Assembly (NCBI GenBank): GCA_022563655.1 | Contig: JADFMW010000023.1 | Location: 1-18,158 of the forward strand | DNA: 18,158 bases | From: Pseudomonadota bacterium | GTDB taxonomy: Bacteria > Pseudomonadota > Alphaproteobacteria > JAAXGF01 | Direction of reading: 5' to 3' | Program-made: the position numbers and the translations under genes | Shown here: in pieces, positions 1 to 6,547 of the stretch | Position numbering within the stretch: the stretch's first letter is position 1 | Layout: every line of letters starts with the position of its first letter | The notes under the pieces: model-generated | Told to the model about the DNA's origin: nothing | Database searches by the model: none | The model's input: only the letters and a program-made list of their open reading frames with translations

Positions 1-292
1 TGGACGGGTGCGGCACGGCGGATATCGCACGACAGGCTAGGAAAAGCGTGCGGCGCGATGCCGTCGCATCGGGCAAGCGCTTTGACGCGGCTTCTCGTGC
101 GATATCCGCCGCCCTTCGGGTCGCGTCGGGCGGGCCGCCCGCGGCGTCGAAGGCCTTGACCGTAGCCAAGGCTACGCTCCGCGGCCTTCTCCTGGCGGCT
201 CGGACTTCGGCGGGCGCGATGACGCGCCTGTCCATGGTGAGAAATCCGGGCTAGCCTGAACGCCAGGGACCGGCCGGTGGGTCACCGCCGCG
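1..292. other. Gene-poor left edge with palindromes; no convincing gene
   Basis: No recognisable coding region is seen here. The stretch holds a 17-bp inverted repeat (16-32 and 95-111), a 7+1+7 palindrome (127-141), and nested arms at 150-155/183-188 enclosing 161-167/170-176. On the minus strand a frame stays open from an ATG at 235 to the left edge, about 78 codons. Its protein is unrecognised, very Arg/Ala-rich, and uses AGG, AGA and CGA codons that are uncommon in the neighbouring genes. I think it is more likely an open frame by chance in high-GC DNA, or part of a mobile or repetitive element, than a gene. Confidence 0.5.
16..111. repeat. Perfect 17-bp inverted repeat with 62-bp spacer
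   Basis: The arm at 16-32 (CGGCGGATATCGCACGA) is the exact reverse complement of 95-111. The match ends abruptly on both sides. Each arm contains the palindrome GATATC. Perfect pairing over 17 bases is unlikely by chance at this spacing. It could be a mobile-element end, a repetitive extragenic element or a hairpin; no transposase is visible in the window. Confidence 0.7.
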
Positions 293-1327
293 ATGACGGA
301 GAGGCTGGATAGTCACATGAAGGGCGTTCGTTTCGATTTCGCGGCGCTCGCCGTCGTCGCCTCGAGCATACTGCTGCTATACGCACTGTTGCTGGGCGAG
401 GTGGCCGGTTGGCTACCTGCGCCGGATGGGGTTGCACAGCGTGCTGCCGGCGCTTGGGCGCCGGTCCTGCCGGTCGTGCGGCCGGAGCCGCCGGACGCAG
501 CACAGGCGGTTCGCCCGGCGCCGTGGTTGGGGTCGGTTAACGCCCTGGTCGATGCCTTCCAAGAGGCCGATTACCGACTGGACGCGGTGCGCAAGGGCGA
601 CCAAGCCGTGCCGCGCATCATCGTCGAAAAGCTACCCGCCGATCTGCACCGGCTCGAATCGCTGCCCCAGCGCAAGCGCGTGTTCATCAAGCTGATCCTG
701 CCGCTCGTTCTCTACGTCAACGAGCAGATCCTGAGCGAACGCGGGCGGCTGGTCGAGCTGCGCGACGACATCGACCGCTTCGGCCGCATTCCCGACCCCA
801 GCGACCGCGCGTGGCTGGCACGCATGGGCGAGCGCTATGGACTGGATACCCTCGACATCGACGCGCTGCTCAGGCGCATCGACATGATCCCGCCGTCGCT
901 CGCCGTCGCTCAGGCGGCGGAGGAGTCGGGCTGGGGCAGCTCGCGCTTCGCGCGCGAGGGCAACGCCGTATTCGGCCAGTACACCTACGTCAGCGGCGCG
1001 GGCCTTGTGCCCTTGCAGCGCGACAAGGACCGGATCCACGAGGTGCGATCGTTCAGCCGCCTCCTCGACTCGGTCGGCGCCTATATGTTCAACCTGAATT
1101 ACCACCGCGCATACGGCAAGTTCCGCCGGACGCGGGAGCACCAGCGAAAGAGCCGGGGACGTATCGACGGCTACGCTCTTGCCGGGACGCTTAAACGCTA
1201 CTCCGAGCGCGGCGACGCATACGTCAAAACGATTCGCGCGATCATCAAATCCGGCGGTCTGCGCGCGTTGGACCGCGCCCGGCTCGGCGCCGGCGCGCCG
1301 CCGGCCCGGGTGGAACCGAAGGTGTAA
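293..1327 (+). CDS. Membrane-anchored Bax-like glucosaminidase (GH73/FlgJ-type peptidoglycan hydrolase)
   Basis: The 344-residue product has one N-terminal hydrophobic segment (about residues 17-41, AALAVVASSILLLYALL), then a Pro/Ala-rich linker and a globular C-terminal half. Residues about 195-325 match the Bax/GH73 glucosaminidase family. The motif AQAAEESGWGSSRFAREGNA holds the expected catalytic Glu (about E211), followed by NAVFGQYTY, the YMFNLNYHRAY segment and a C-terminal YSERGDAYVKTIRAII helix. Family members cleave the glycan strand of peptidoglycan. The topology implies an inner-membrane anchor with the enzyme in the periplasm. An ATG at 317 (residue 9, after GGAGAGG at 298-304) is an alternative start, since the ribosome site before 293 is poor. 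The gene converges on the deacetylase, so the two probably do not form an operon. The family call is strong; the cell role is inference. Confidence 0.85.
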   Translation: MTERLDSHMKGVRFDFAALAVVASSILLLYALLLGEVAGWLPAPDGVAQRAAGAWAPVLPVVRPEPPDAAQAVRPAPWLGSVNALVDAFQEADYRLDAVRKGDQAVPRIIVEKLPADLHRLESLPQRKRVFIKLILPLVLYVNEQILSERGRLVELRDDIDRFGRIPDPSDRAWLARMGERYGLDTLDIDALLRRIDMIPPSLAVAQAAEESGWGSSRFAREGNAVFGQYTYVSGAGLVPLQRDKDRIHEVRSFSRLLDSVGAYMFNLNYHRAYGKFRRTREHQRKSRGRIDGYALAGTLKRYSERGDAYVKTIRAIIKSGGLRALDRARLGAGAPPARVEPKV

Positions 1328-1355
1328 GCGGGCACACCGGCGGGCGGCGGCCGGC

Positions 1356-1394
1356 TTACCGCCCAGGCTCACCGCCCCGATTTACCGCCCAGGC
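1356..1394. repeat. 13-bp direct repeat at the convergent gene junction
   Basis: TTACCGCCCAGGC occurs at 1356-1368 and again at 1382-1394, a 26-bp period. The second copy holds the TAA stop of the minus-strand deacetylase. It looks like a short local duplication at the 3' end of that gene. No terminator hairpin with a T tract is visible between the two convergent genes. Confidence 0.5.
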
Positions 1395-2434
1395 ACCACG
1401 AACTGCATGCCGAACCAGCGCCAGCGCCGGTCCGGTCCGGGCAGCGTGCAGTTGACGCGCGCCCGGCCGGGCGGGAAGGGCTCGGCAAGCCGCGCCTCGA
1501 AGCGGCGCGCCCCGAGTCGTTCGACCGCCACGGCGCCCTGCCCCGAGGCGTAACACTTCAGCCGGTCGAGGTTGTCTAGGCCCTCGGCCACGGTGAACCC
1601 AAACGGGGGCGGGTTGGGCCCGAGCAGGGTATCGCTCGGGGTGACCTCGGTGACGGGCAGCGGCAGCGTGTTGGCGATCAGCCTAAAACGTTTAATGACT
1701 CCCCAGCGCTCGTTCAGGGCGAAGCGCGGCAGGGCGAACATGTCGCCGTTCCGCCAAGCCACGCCGGAGTGTTGGCCGAAGGCGGCGGTAAAGCCGCGCG
1801 CGGCGACGGCGTCGCGCAGCTCCCGGCTGTACTCGCCGTACGGATAGGCGAAGAGGTCGGGCCGCCGGCCGAGCTCCTCGACGAAGCGTCGCGTCGCCTT
1901 GGCGATGTCGGCGGCGTTGGTCTCGGCGGCGGCGAAAGCCATGTGGGCATGGGCCGCGCCGTGGTGGCCGATCGTCACCCCGGCGGCGGCGAGCTCGCGA
2001 ATCTGGTCCCACGTCATGATGCCGCGAAAGCCCTTATCCACGGCGTCCGTCGCGACGAACAGGGTGAACGGAAACCCTGCCTTCGCAAGCCGCGGCCAAG
2101 CCTCTTGGTAGACCGAGCTGAAAGCATCGTCGATCGCGATCCCCACGGTGCGATCGGGCAGCGGCGTGCCCGCTTTCAGGGCGGCGACAATCTCGGGCAC
2201 TGGAAGAACGGTATAGCCGCCGGTCTTGAGCTCGTTGAGATGAGCTTCGAACTGTTCGAGGCGCGTGTTGGTGAGCGGGATATCGTCCTCGCCGAAGCGG
2301 TGATACATCACGAGTACCGCCGAGTCCGCGGCGCTCGCCGGGGGTGGGCCCGCGACACCGGCAAGGAGCACGGCCAGCCACGCGGCCAAGGCGGCCGCGC
2401 GAGGCGCGGATTGGCGCGAGGGAACCAAGCTCAT
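1382..2434 (-). CDS. Secreted polysaccharide deacetylase family protein (NodB fold)
   Basis: The product, about 350 residues, starts with a signal peptide (AALAAWLAVLLAGVAG, cleavage likely after ASA). The NodB homology domain follows: VLVMYHRF near the start, the metal/catalytic aspartate motif IAIDDAFSS, the histidine motif GHHGAAHAH, and FAYPYGEYS. Such enzymes remove acetyl or formyl groups from N-acetylated sugars in exopolysaccharide, chitin or peptidoglycan; the substrate here cannot be read. The C-terminal 100 residues (after NERWGVIKRF) are less familiar. I chose the ATG at 2434 because the signal peptide begins normally there. An in-frame GTG at 2467 adds 11 residues; neither has a good ribosome site. 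The gene converges with the Bax-like gene and diverges from tsaB. Export to the periplasm or beyond is inferred from the signal peptide. Confidence 0.85.
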   Translation of the reverse strand: MSLVPSRQSAPRAAALAAWLAVLLAGVAGPPPASAADSAVLVMYHRFGEDDIPLTNTRLEQFEAHLNELKTGGYTVLPVPEIVAALKAGTPLPDRTVGIAIDDAFSSVYQEAWPRLAKAGFPFTLFVATDAVDKGFRGIMTWDQIRELAAAGVTIGHHGAAHAHMAFAAAETNAADIAKATRRFVEELGRRPDLFAYPYGEYSRELRDAVAARGFTAAFGQHSGVAWRNGDMFALPRFALNERWGVIKRFRLIANTLPLPVTEVTPSDTLLGPNPPPFGFTVAEGLDNLDRLKCYASGQGAVAVERLGARRFEARLAEPFPPGRARVNCTLPGPDRRWRWFGMQFVVPGR

Positions 2435-2599
2435 GCGGTTATTGTCGCCACTGGCTTGCGATTTCACAAGTGCGGCGAAACATACCAGAAGCGCGGCCGG
2501 AATTCAGGGCTCCTCGGCGTTCCGGCGGGGATTGTCGTCTCTTCCCGCCTGCCGACGAGCGCCGCCGACGTCGACAAGCGCCATGACCGCCTCCAGCCA

Positions 2600-2608
2600 T
2601 GCTATGGT
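2600..2608 (+). promoter_or_regulatory. Possible extended -10 promoter for tsaB
   Basis: TGCTATGGT fits an extended -10 (TGn followed by TATGGT) about 70 bases upstream of tsaB. No convincing -35 lies at the correct distance. The rest of the 242-base gap between the divergent deacetylase and tsaB shows no other clear element. Confidence 0.25.
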
Positions 2609-2676
2609 GGTGCGATGGGCGGCGACTGTCGCATCCGGGTGGCCACGTGTCGCCTATCGATGGCGGGTCGCTGGGC

Positions 2677-3381
2677 ATGAACGTGCTGGCGCTCGATAGC
2701 GCGAGCGCGGCCTGCTCGGTGGCGCTGTGGTGCGACGAGGCGCTGCGCGCGCACCGCTTCACGGCAATGGCTCGCGGTCACGCCGAGGCCTTGATGCCGA
2801 TGGTCGAGGCGGTGATGGCCGAGGCGCGCCTCGCGTATGCCGACCTCGACCTGATCGCGACGACGGTAGGCCCCGGAACCTTCACCGGCTTGCGCGTGGG
2901 GCTCGCGACGGCGCGCGGTCTGGCCTTGGCCGCCGACCTGCCGATTGCCGGCGTCACCACCTTCGAGGCGCTCGTCCATGGCATCGAGCGCACCCGGCGC
3001 GACGGCCGCGCGGTGGCAGCGGCGTTCGACGCGCGGCGCGGCGCGGTCTATCTGCAAACGTTCGCCGCCGATCTCGCACCGCTCGCGCCTCCCCAGGTGC
3101 TGGCGCCCGCGGCGGCGGCGGCGGCGCTGCCCGCCGGGCCAGTCGTTCTCGCCGGCGACGGGGCGGCCTTGGTGGCGGCGGCGCTCGGAGACTCCCGCGG
3201 CGACATGGCGATCGCCGAGGCGCCGCGGCTGCCCGCCGCTGTCGCCGTGGCCGAACTGTGCGCCCGCCGCTTCGCACGCGACGGCGCCGCCCTGCCACGG
3301 CGGCCGCCGGCGCCGCTGTACCTGCGGCCTCCGGGCGCGCGCCTGCCGGCGCCCGCGAAGCCGCGCGGCGGCGGCGCATGA
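2677..3381 (+). CDS. tsaB: tRNA threonylcarbamoyladenosine (t6A) biosynthesis protein TsaB
   Basis: The product is about 234 residues, in the usual size range for TsaB. It starts MNVLALDSASAACSVALW, an ASKHA/actin-like nucleotide-binding fold, and carries the hallmark GPGTFTGLRVGLATARGLA at about residues 64-82. TsaB is the non-catalytic partner that pairs with TsaD in the cytoplasmic complex adding t6A37 to ANN-decoding tRNAs. The ATG at 2677 matches the family N-terminus; upstream in-frame codons lack similarity. The C-terminus ends in YLRPPGARLP, typical of proteobacterial TsaB. The stop overlaps an ATGATG, as often seen when rimI follows, but no acetyltransferase follows here. Confidence 0.95.
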   Translation: MNVLALDSASAACSVALWCDEALRAHRFTAMARGHAEALMPMVEAVMAEARLAYADLDLIATTVGPGTFTGLRVGLATARGLALAADLPIAGVTTFEALVHGIERTRRDGRAVAAAFDARRGAVYLQTFAADLAPLAPPQVLAPAAAAAALPAGPVVLAGDGAALVAAALGDSRGDMAIAEAPRLPAAVAVAELCARRFARDGAALPRRPPAPLYLRPPGARLPAPAKPRGGGA

Positions 3382-3465
3382 TGGGCGCGGCGGCGGGTCG
3401 GCAACGCCCTGCGCCCCGCCGTCGCCGCCGATTGCGGCGCTGACACCGCGCCGCGTACCGCCGGC

Positions 3466-3720
3466 TCAAGCCTTGCGAAGCCGCAGCAGGTAGACGGGCC
3501 CGTCGGCCACCTCGGGCGCGAGGCTGAGAACCGTGTGGCCGTGCTCCTTCACCGTCCGCGGCACGTTTTCGAGCGGCTCCCCTGTGTTGAGACGGATGTT
3601 CGCGGTCTCTCCACTTGACATTTGCTCGATCAACAATTTAGTTTTCACGAACGTAAGCGGGCAAACATCAGCCGTGATATCCAGGAAGTAATCCGCACTT
3701 TCTGTCACGGTTTTGCCCAT
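3466..3720 (-). CDS. TusA-family sulfur-carrier-like protein
   Basis: This 84-residue protein begins MGKTVTESADYFLDITADVC and shows the small two-layer TusA/SirA fold: first strand DYFLDITADVCPL, helix FVKTKLLIEQM, then GETANIRLNTGEPLENVPR and the final strand VYLLRLRKA. TusA proteins relay persulfide sulfur on a single Cys, for example to tRNA thiolation or molybdenum cofactor assembly. The Cys is kept (about residue 20), but the usual CPxP motif reads CPLT. The start at 3720 has GAGG six bases upstream; an upstream frame to 3783 is less likely. It is divergent from the mucR-type gene with a 90-base gap. Its base composition is noticeably more AT-rich than its neighbours. The sulfur acceptor is unknown. 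Confidence 0.85.
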   Translation of the reverse strand: MGKTVTESADYFLDITADVCPLTFVKTKLLIEQMSSGETANIRLNTGEPLENVPRTVKEHGHTVLSLAPEVADGPVYLLRLRKA

Positions 3721-3810
3721 AGATACCTCGTTATGCTCGATATTGTTTTGACTTACGCGGAGAGACTGCCATTCTGGCGGCACGACAATTGTGATGGAGG
3801 AAAAAGTTTG
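3721..3810. promoter_or_regulatory. Divergent tusA-like / mucR intergenic region
   Basis: This AT-richer 90-base gap must hold the control sites of both genes. On the plus strand TTGACT (3748-3753) could be a -35, but the matching -10 (near 3770, CATTCT) is weak. An 8-bp palindrome ACAATTGT (3785-3792) lies just before the mucR ribosome site GGAGG (3796-3800) and could be an operator. MucR/Ros proteins are known to bind AT-rich DNA and repress their own genes; autoregulation here is inference. Confidence 0.35.
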
Positions 3811-4230
3811 ATGGCAGGGAATTCCAATCCGAGCGATCTCCTTACCCTAGCCAAGAAAATTGTTGTTGCCCATATTGCGAACAACGTTGTCGCGGTGGGC
3901 GACCTTGCGAGCACCCTCCAGGGGGTATGCAACGCGCTCGCGTCGGTGGCGTCGGAGGGCGCCGCGGCAGAACGGCCGCGCCCCGCGGTGCCCATTAAGA
4001 AATCCGTCACTCGAGACCATATCATCTGTCTGGAGGACGGCAAGAAGCTTAAAATGCTGAAGCGCTACTTGCGCACGAGCTACGGCATGACGCCGGAGCA
4101 GTACCGCCAGCGGTGGGGGTTGCCTCCCGATTACCCGATGGTGGCGCCGAGCTATGCGGCTAAACGCAGTGCCCTGGCGAAGAAGATCGGCCTTGGCAAA
4201 AGGCGCCGCAAGCGCCGCCGCAAGGCGTAA
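3811..4230 (+). CDS. mucR: MucR/Ros family transcriptional regulator
   Basis: The 139-residue protein has the two-part MucR layout. The N-terminal oligomerisation segment (about 8-43, DLLTLAKKIVVAHIANNVVA) precedes the C-terminal Ros-type DNA-binding domain (about 65-127), with MTPEQYRQRWGLPPDYPMVA. A very basic tail (KRRRKRRRKA) follows. In Ros the zinc ligands are Cys-x2-Cys-x9-His-x3-4-His. Here only the first is kept (C73), with D76, Y86 and S90/Y91 at the others, so this is a zinc-deficient variant. Related metal-free Ros/MucR homologues are known in Mesorhizobium. Start ATG 3811 is ten bases after GGAGG. These proteins act as global, H-NS-like repressors of exopolysaccharide, motility and virulence genes; the targets in this organism are unknown. 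Confidence 0.93.
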   Translation: MAGNSNPSDLLTLAKKIVVAHIANNVVAVGDLASTLQGVCNALASVASEGAAAERPRPAVPIKKSVTRDHIICLEDGKKLKMLKRYLRTSYGMTPEQYRQRWGLPPDYPMVAPSYAAKRSALAKKIGLGKRRRKRRRKA

Positions 4231-4249
4231 GCCGGCTTCGGTGACAGAT

Positions 4250-4266
4250 GGCCGCATGGTGCGGCC
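4250..4266 (+). terminator. Hairpin between mucR and fur (possible weak terminator)
   Basis: GGCCGCA / TGCGGCC form a perfect 7-bp stem around the loop TGG. No T tract follows directly (next bases GCCGATACCTATTT), so intrinsic termination is doubtful. It could instead be an mRNA end-protecting structure or an operator. The adjacent TATTTA (about 4276-4281) could serve as a -10 for fur. Confidence 0.3.
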
Positions 4267-4301
4267 GCCGATACCTATTTAACCCGAGGTGATCGGCCGG
4301 G

Positions 4302-4733
4302 ATGACGTCGCGCATCGAGCAGGCGTGCCTCGACAAGGGCTTGAAGATGACCGGGCAGCGCCGGCTGATTGCCCGCGTGCTCTCGGAATCTGAAGACCAC
4401 CCCGACGTCGAGAAGCTCTTTCGCCGCGCCGCGCGCCTCGACTCCCGCATCAGCCTCGCCACGGTTTACCGCACGGTGCGCCTCCTGGAGGCGGCGAGGA
4501 TCCTCGAGCGCCACGACTTTCGTGACGGCCGCGCCCGTTACGAGGAGGTTCCCAAAAAGCATCACGACCACTTGATCGATTTGGCGACGGGCAACGTGGT
4601 GGAGTTTCGCAACGAGGCGATCGAGGAGCTGCAGCGCCGCGTCGCCGAAAAGCTTGGCTACCGGCTCGTCGATCACGAGCTCGTGCTTTATGCCCATCGC
4701 ATCAAGGCCAGGGACAAGACCGGCAAGAAATAA
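4302..4733 (+). CDS. fur: Fur family metal-responsive transcriptional regulator (Fur/Mur type)
   Basis: The 143-residue protein has the complete Fur architecture. The winged-helix DNA-binding domain (about 1-82) includes KMTGQRRLIARVLSES and ISLATVYRTVRLLEAA. The C-terminal dimerisation/metal domain contains HHDHLIDLATGNVVEF (about 86-101) and a final VDHELVLYAHRI strand. The HHDH metal motif is present, but the CxxC pair that follows it in E. coli Fur is absent. This sequence type is usual for alphaproteobacterial Fur, which in rhizobia often works as the manganese sensor Mur. Whether this one senses iron or manganese cannot be read. A GAGG lies at 4285-4288 before ATG 4302. The gene is followed in nine bases or more, depending on start choice, by olsB. 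Confidence 0.95.
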   Translation: MTSRIEQACLDKGLKMTGQRRLIARVLSESEDHPDVEKLFRRAARLDSRISLATVYRTVRLLEAARILERHDFRDGRARYEEVPKKHHDHLIDLATGNVVEFRNEAIEELQRRVAEKLGYRLVDHELVLYAHRIKARDKTGKK

Positions 4734-4813
4734 GCGGCGCCATGCGTCGTCGACCGAGTGCCGGGACCCATCCGTGTAGCCCGCTTCGTATTGCAGTCGT
4801 GGAGACTGACTCC

Positions 4814-5623
4814 GTGAACACGGACGCCCCGAGGGCGGAAGACATTACCAACGGCTTGCATGCTGGCAGCCTCGAGGTGCGCCTCGCCCGCTGCGAGGCC
4901 GAGGTCGTGGCGGCCCAGGCGCTCCGCTACCGGGTGTTCTTCGAGGAGATGGATGCCGTGCCCAGCGCCGAGGCGGCGGCGCGGCGCCGCGACTTCGACC
5001 AATTCGACGAGATCTGCGATCACCTGCTGGTGATCGACCACGAGAGCGGCTCCGACGAGGGAACGGTCGTCGGCACTTACCGGCTATTGCGCCGTTCGCA
5101 GGTCGAGGCCCATGGTCGTTTCTACACGGCCGACGAGTACGACATCGCCAAACTCATTGCGGTCGAGGGGGAGATCCTCGAGCTCGGCCGCTCGTGCGTC
5201 GATGGCGTCTACCGCAACCGGGCGACGATCCAGCTCTTGTTGCGCGGCATCGTCGCCTATGTGCAGCGCTACGACATCGTTCTCATGTTCGGCTGCGCGA
5301 GCATACCGGGGGTCGAGCAGCGCGACGTGGCGCTGCCGTTGTCGTGGCTCTACCACAACCACTTGGCACCGCCCGAGCTGCGCCCTCGGGCGCTGCCTGG
5401 GCGTTACATCAGCATGAATCTGATGCCTCCCGACAAGATCAACCGGCGAGCGGCGGTCGCCGCGCTGCCGCCGCTTATCAAGGGCTACCTGCGGGCCGGC
5501 TGCTTCATCGGCGACGGGGCGGTGATCGACCACCAGTTTCGCACCATCGACGTGTGTATCGTCCTCAGGGTAGACCGGGTGGCCGACAAGTACCGCCAGC
5601 GCTACGACCCCGGCGCCAAGTGA
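4814..5623 (+). CDS. olsB: OlsB-like ornithine N-acyltransferase (GNAT superfamily)
   Basis: This approximately 269-residue protein belongs to the hemolysin-like/OlsB acyltransferase family. EVRLARCEAEVVAAQALRYR and VFFEEMDA open the GNAT-type domain. DEICDHLLVID, VVGTYRLLR, ILELGRSCVDGVYRN and LFGCASIPG-like (VLMFGCASIPGV) segments follow. The C-terminal block LPPLIKGYLRAGCFIGDGAV with DHQFRTIDVCIVL is characteristic of OlsB. OlsB transfers a 3-hydroxyacyl chain from acyl carrier protein to ornithine, giving lyso-ornithine lipid. The start is uncertain: GTG 4814 has GGAG nine bases upstream, while ATG 4742 would add 24 residues without a clear ribosome site. The stop overlaps a GTG in frame with the next gene, suggesting translational coupling with the OlsA-like partner. 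Product identity of the lipid is inferred. Confidence 0.82.
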   Translation: MNTDAPRAEDITNGLHAGSLEVRLARCEAEVVAAQALRYRVFFEEMDAVPSAEAAARRRDFDQFDEICDHLLVIDHESGSDEGTVVGTYRLLRRSQVEAHGRFYTADEYDIAKLIAVEGEILELGRSCVDGVYRNRATIQLLLRGIVAYVQRYDIVLMFGCASIPGVEQRDVALPLSWLYHNHLAPPELRPRALPGRYISMNLMPPDKINRRAAVAALPPLIKGYLRAGCFIGDGAVIDHQFRTIDVCIVLRVDRVADKYRQRYDPGAK

Positions 5624-5628
5624 GCGCG

Positions 5629-6432
5629 ATGGCTCGCGCGGCGCAGTCGCTTTGCCGGCTGGTGCTGATCGTCGGCTTGACGCTTTCGCTCTTACCGCTG
5701 CAGTGGGTTGCCGTGCGGTTGGGCATGCGGCTAGCCGAACGCATCCCCCTGCTCTACCACCGCATCGTTTGTCGCATCGTCGGTCTCAGGATCGAGCGCC
5801 GCGGCGAGATGTGCACGGCGCGGCCGACGCTGTTCGCATGCAACCACATGTCGTACCTCGACGTGAGCGTCCTGGGCGCCCTCATCCCGGGCTCGTTCGT
5901 CGCCAAGCGCGAGGTTGCGGATTGGCCATTTTTCGGCTGGCTCGCGAAACTCCAGCGTTGCGTGTTCGTCGAGCGTCGCCCCGGCCGCGCTGTTGGCCAG
6001 CGTGACGAAATGACCGAGCGGCTCGCCGCCGGCGACAACCTGATCCTGTTTCCCGAGGGCACCAGCTCCGACGGCACCCGAGTGATTCCGTTCAGGAGCG
6101 CGCTGTTCAGCGCCGCCGAGCGGCGCGCGGGCGGCCCGCCGATCACCGTCCAGCCGGTGTCGATCGCATACAGCAAGCTTGGCGGTCTGCCCATGCCGCG
6201 ATACATGCGCCCCTACCTCGCCTGGTACGGCGAGATGCAGCTGGTCAGCCATCTGTGGGATGTGTTGGGCCTCGCCCCGGTGACCGTGGTGGTCGAGTTT
6301 CATCAGCCGGTCACGATCGAGCAATTTGCCTCGCGCAAAGAGCTGGCTGCTCATTGCCAGGCGATCGCGGCCGCCGGAGTGTCGGCGGCGATCCACGGCG
6401 TTGCGCCGCGCGCCGCGGCCATGGGCGCCTGA
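5629..6432 (+). CDS. PlsC/OlsA family 1-acyl-glycerol-3-phosphate (or lyso-ornithine lipid) O-acyltransferase
   Basis: The 267-residue product has one N-terminal hydrophobic segment (about 7-30, LVLIVGLTLSLLPLQWVAV) and the lysophospholipid acyltransferase domain. The catalytic HX4D box is NHMSYLD (about 71-77); FPEGTSSDGTRVIPF is the glycerophosphate-binding block. Enzymes of the family work at the inner-membrane cytoplasmic face. Because it directly follows an OlsB-like gene, the specific role is probably OlsA, esterifying lyso-ornithine lipid, but a general PlsC role in phosphatidic acid synthesis cannot be excluded. ATG 5629 is preferred; GTG 5620, overlapping the olsB stop, is an in-frame alternative. 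No terminator is evident before the following promoter-like sequence. Confidence 0.88.
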   Translation: MARAAQSLCRLVLIVGLTLSLLPLQWVAVRLGMRLAERIPLLYHRIVCRIVGLRIERRGEMCTARPTLFACNHMSYLDVSVLGALIPGSFVAKREVADWPFFGWLAKLQRCVFVERRPGRAVGQRDEMTERLAAGDNLILFPEGTSSDGTRVIPFRSALFSAAERRAGGPPITVQPVSIAYSKLGGLPMPRYMRPYLAWYGEMQLVSHLWDVLGLAPVTVVVEFHQPVTIEQFASRKELAAHCQAIAAAGVSAAIHGVAPRAAAMGA

Positions 6433-6442
6433 GCCGGGTGGC

Positions 6443-6470
6443 TTGACTCTCCAATGCGCGGTGTTACAGT
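6443..6470 (+). promoter_or_regulatory. Probable sigma-70-type promoter for the miaB operon
   Basis: TTGACT (6443-6448) and TACAGT (6465-6470) are separated by 16 bases and match the consensus at 5/6 and 4/6 positions. The pair lies just after the acyltransferase stop and about 78 bases before the miaB start. The surrounding TGTTACAGTC is repeated at 12064-12073 upstream of the HTH regulator gene. Confidence 0.5.
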
Positions 6471-6547
6471 CGGCGGATCGCTGCAATCACTGAGGAATCC
6501 CGGGTACGTGCCGGCCCGTCTCGACCGCGGCCGCCGGTAATGCGACG

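Noticed and set aside
1..235. Partial protein-coding gene on the minus strand running off the left edge
   Set aside because: The frame is open, but the Arg/Ala-rich product is not recognised, codon use is unlike neighbours, and it overlaps inverted repeats.
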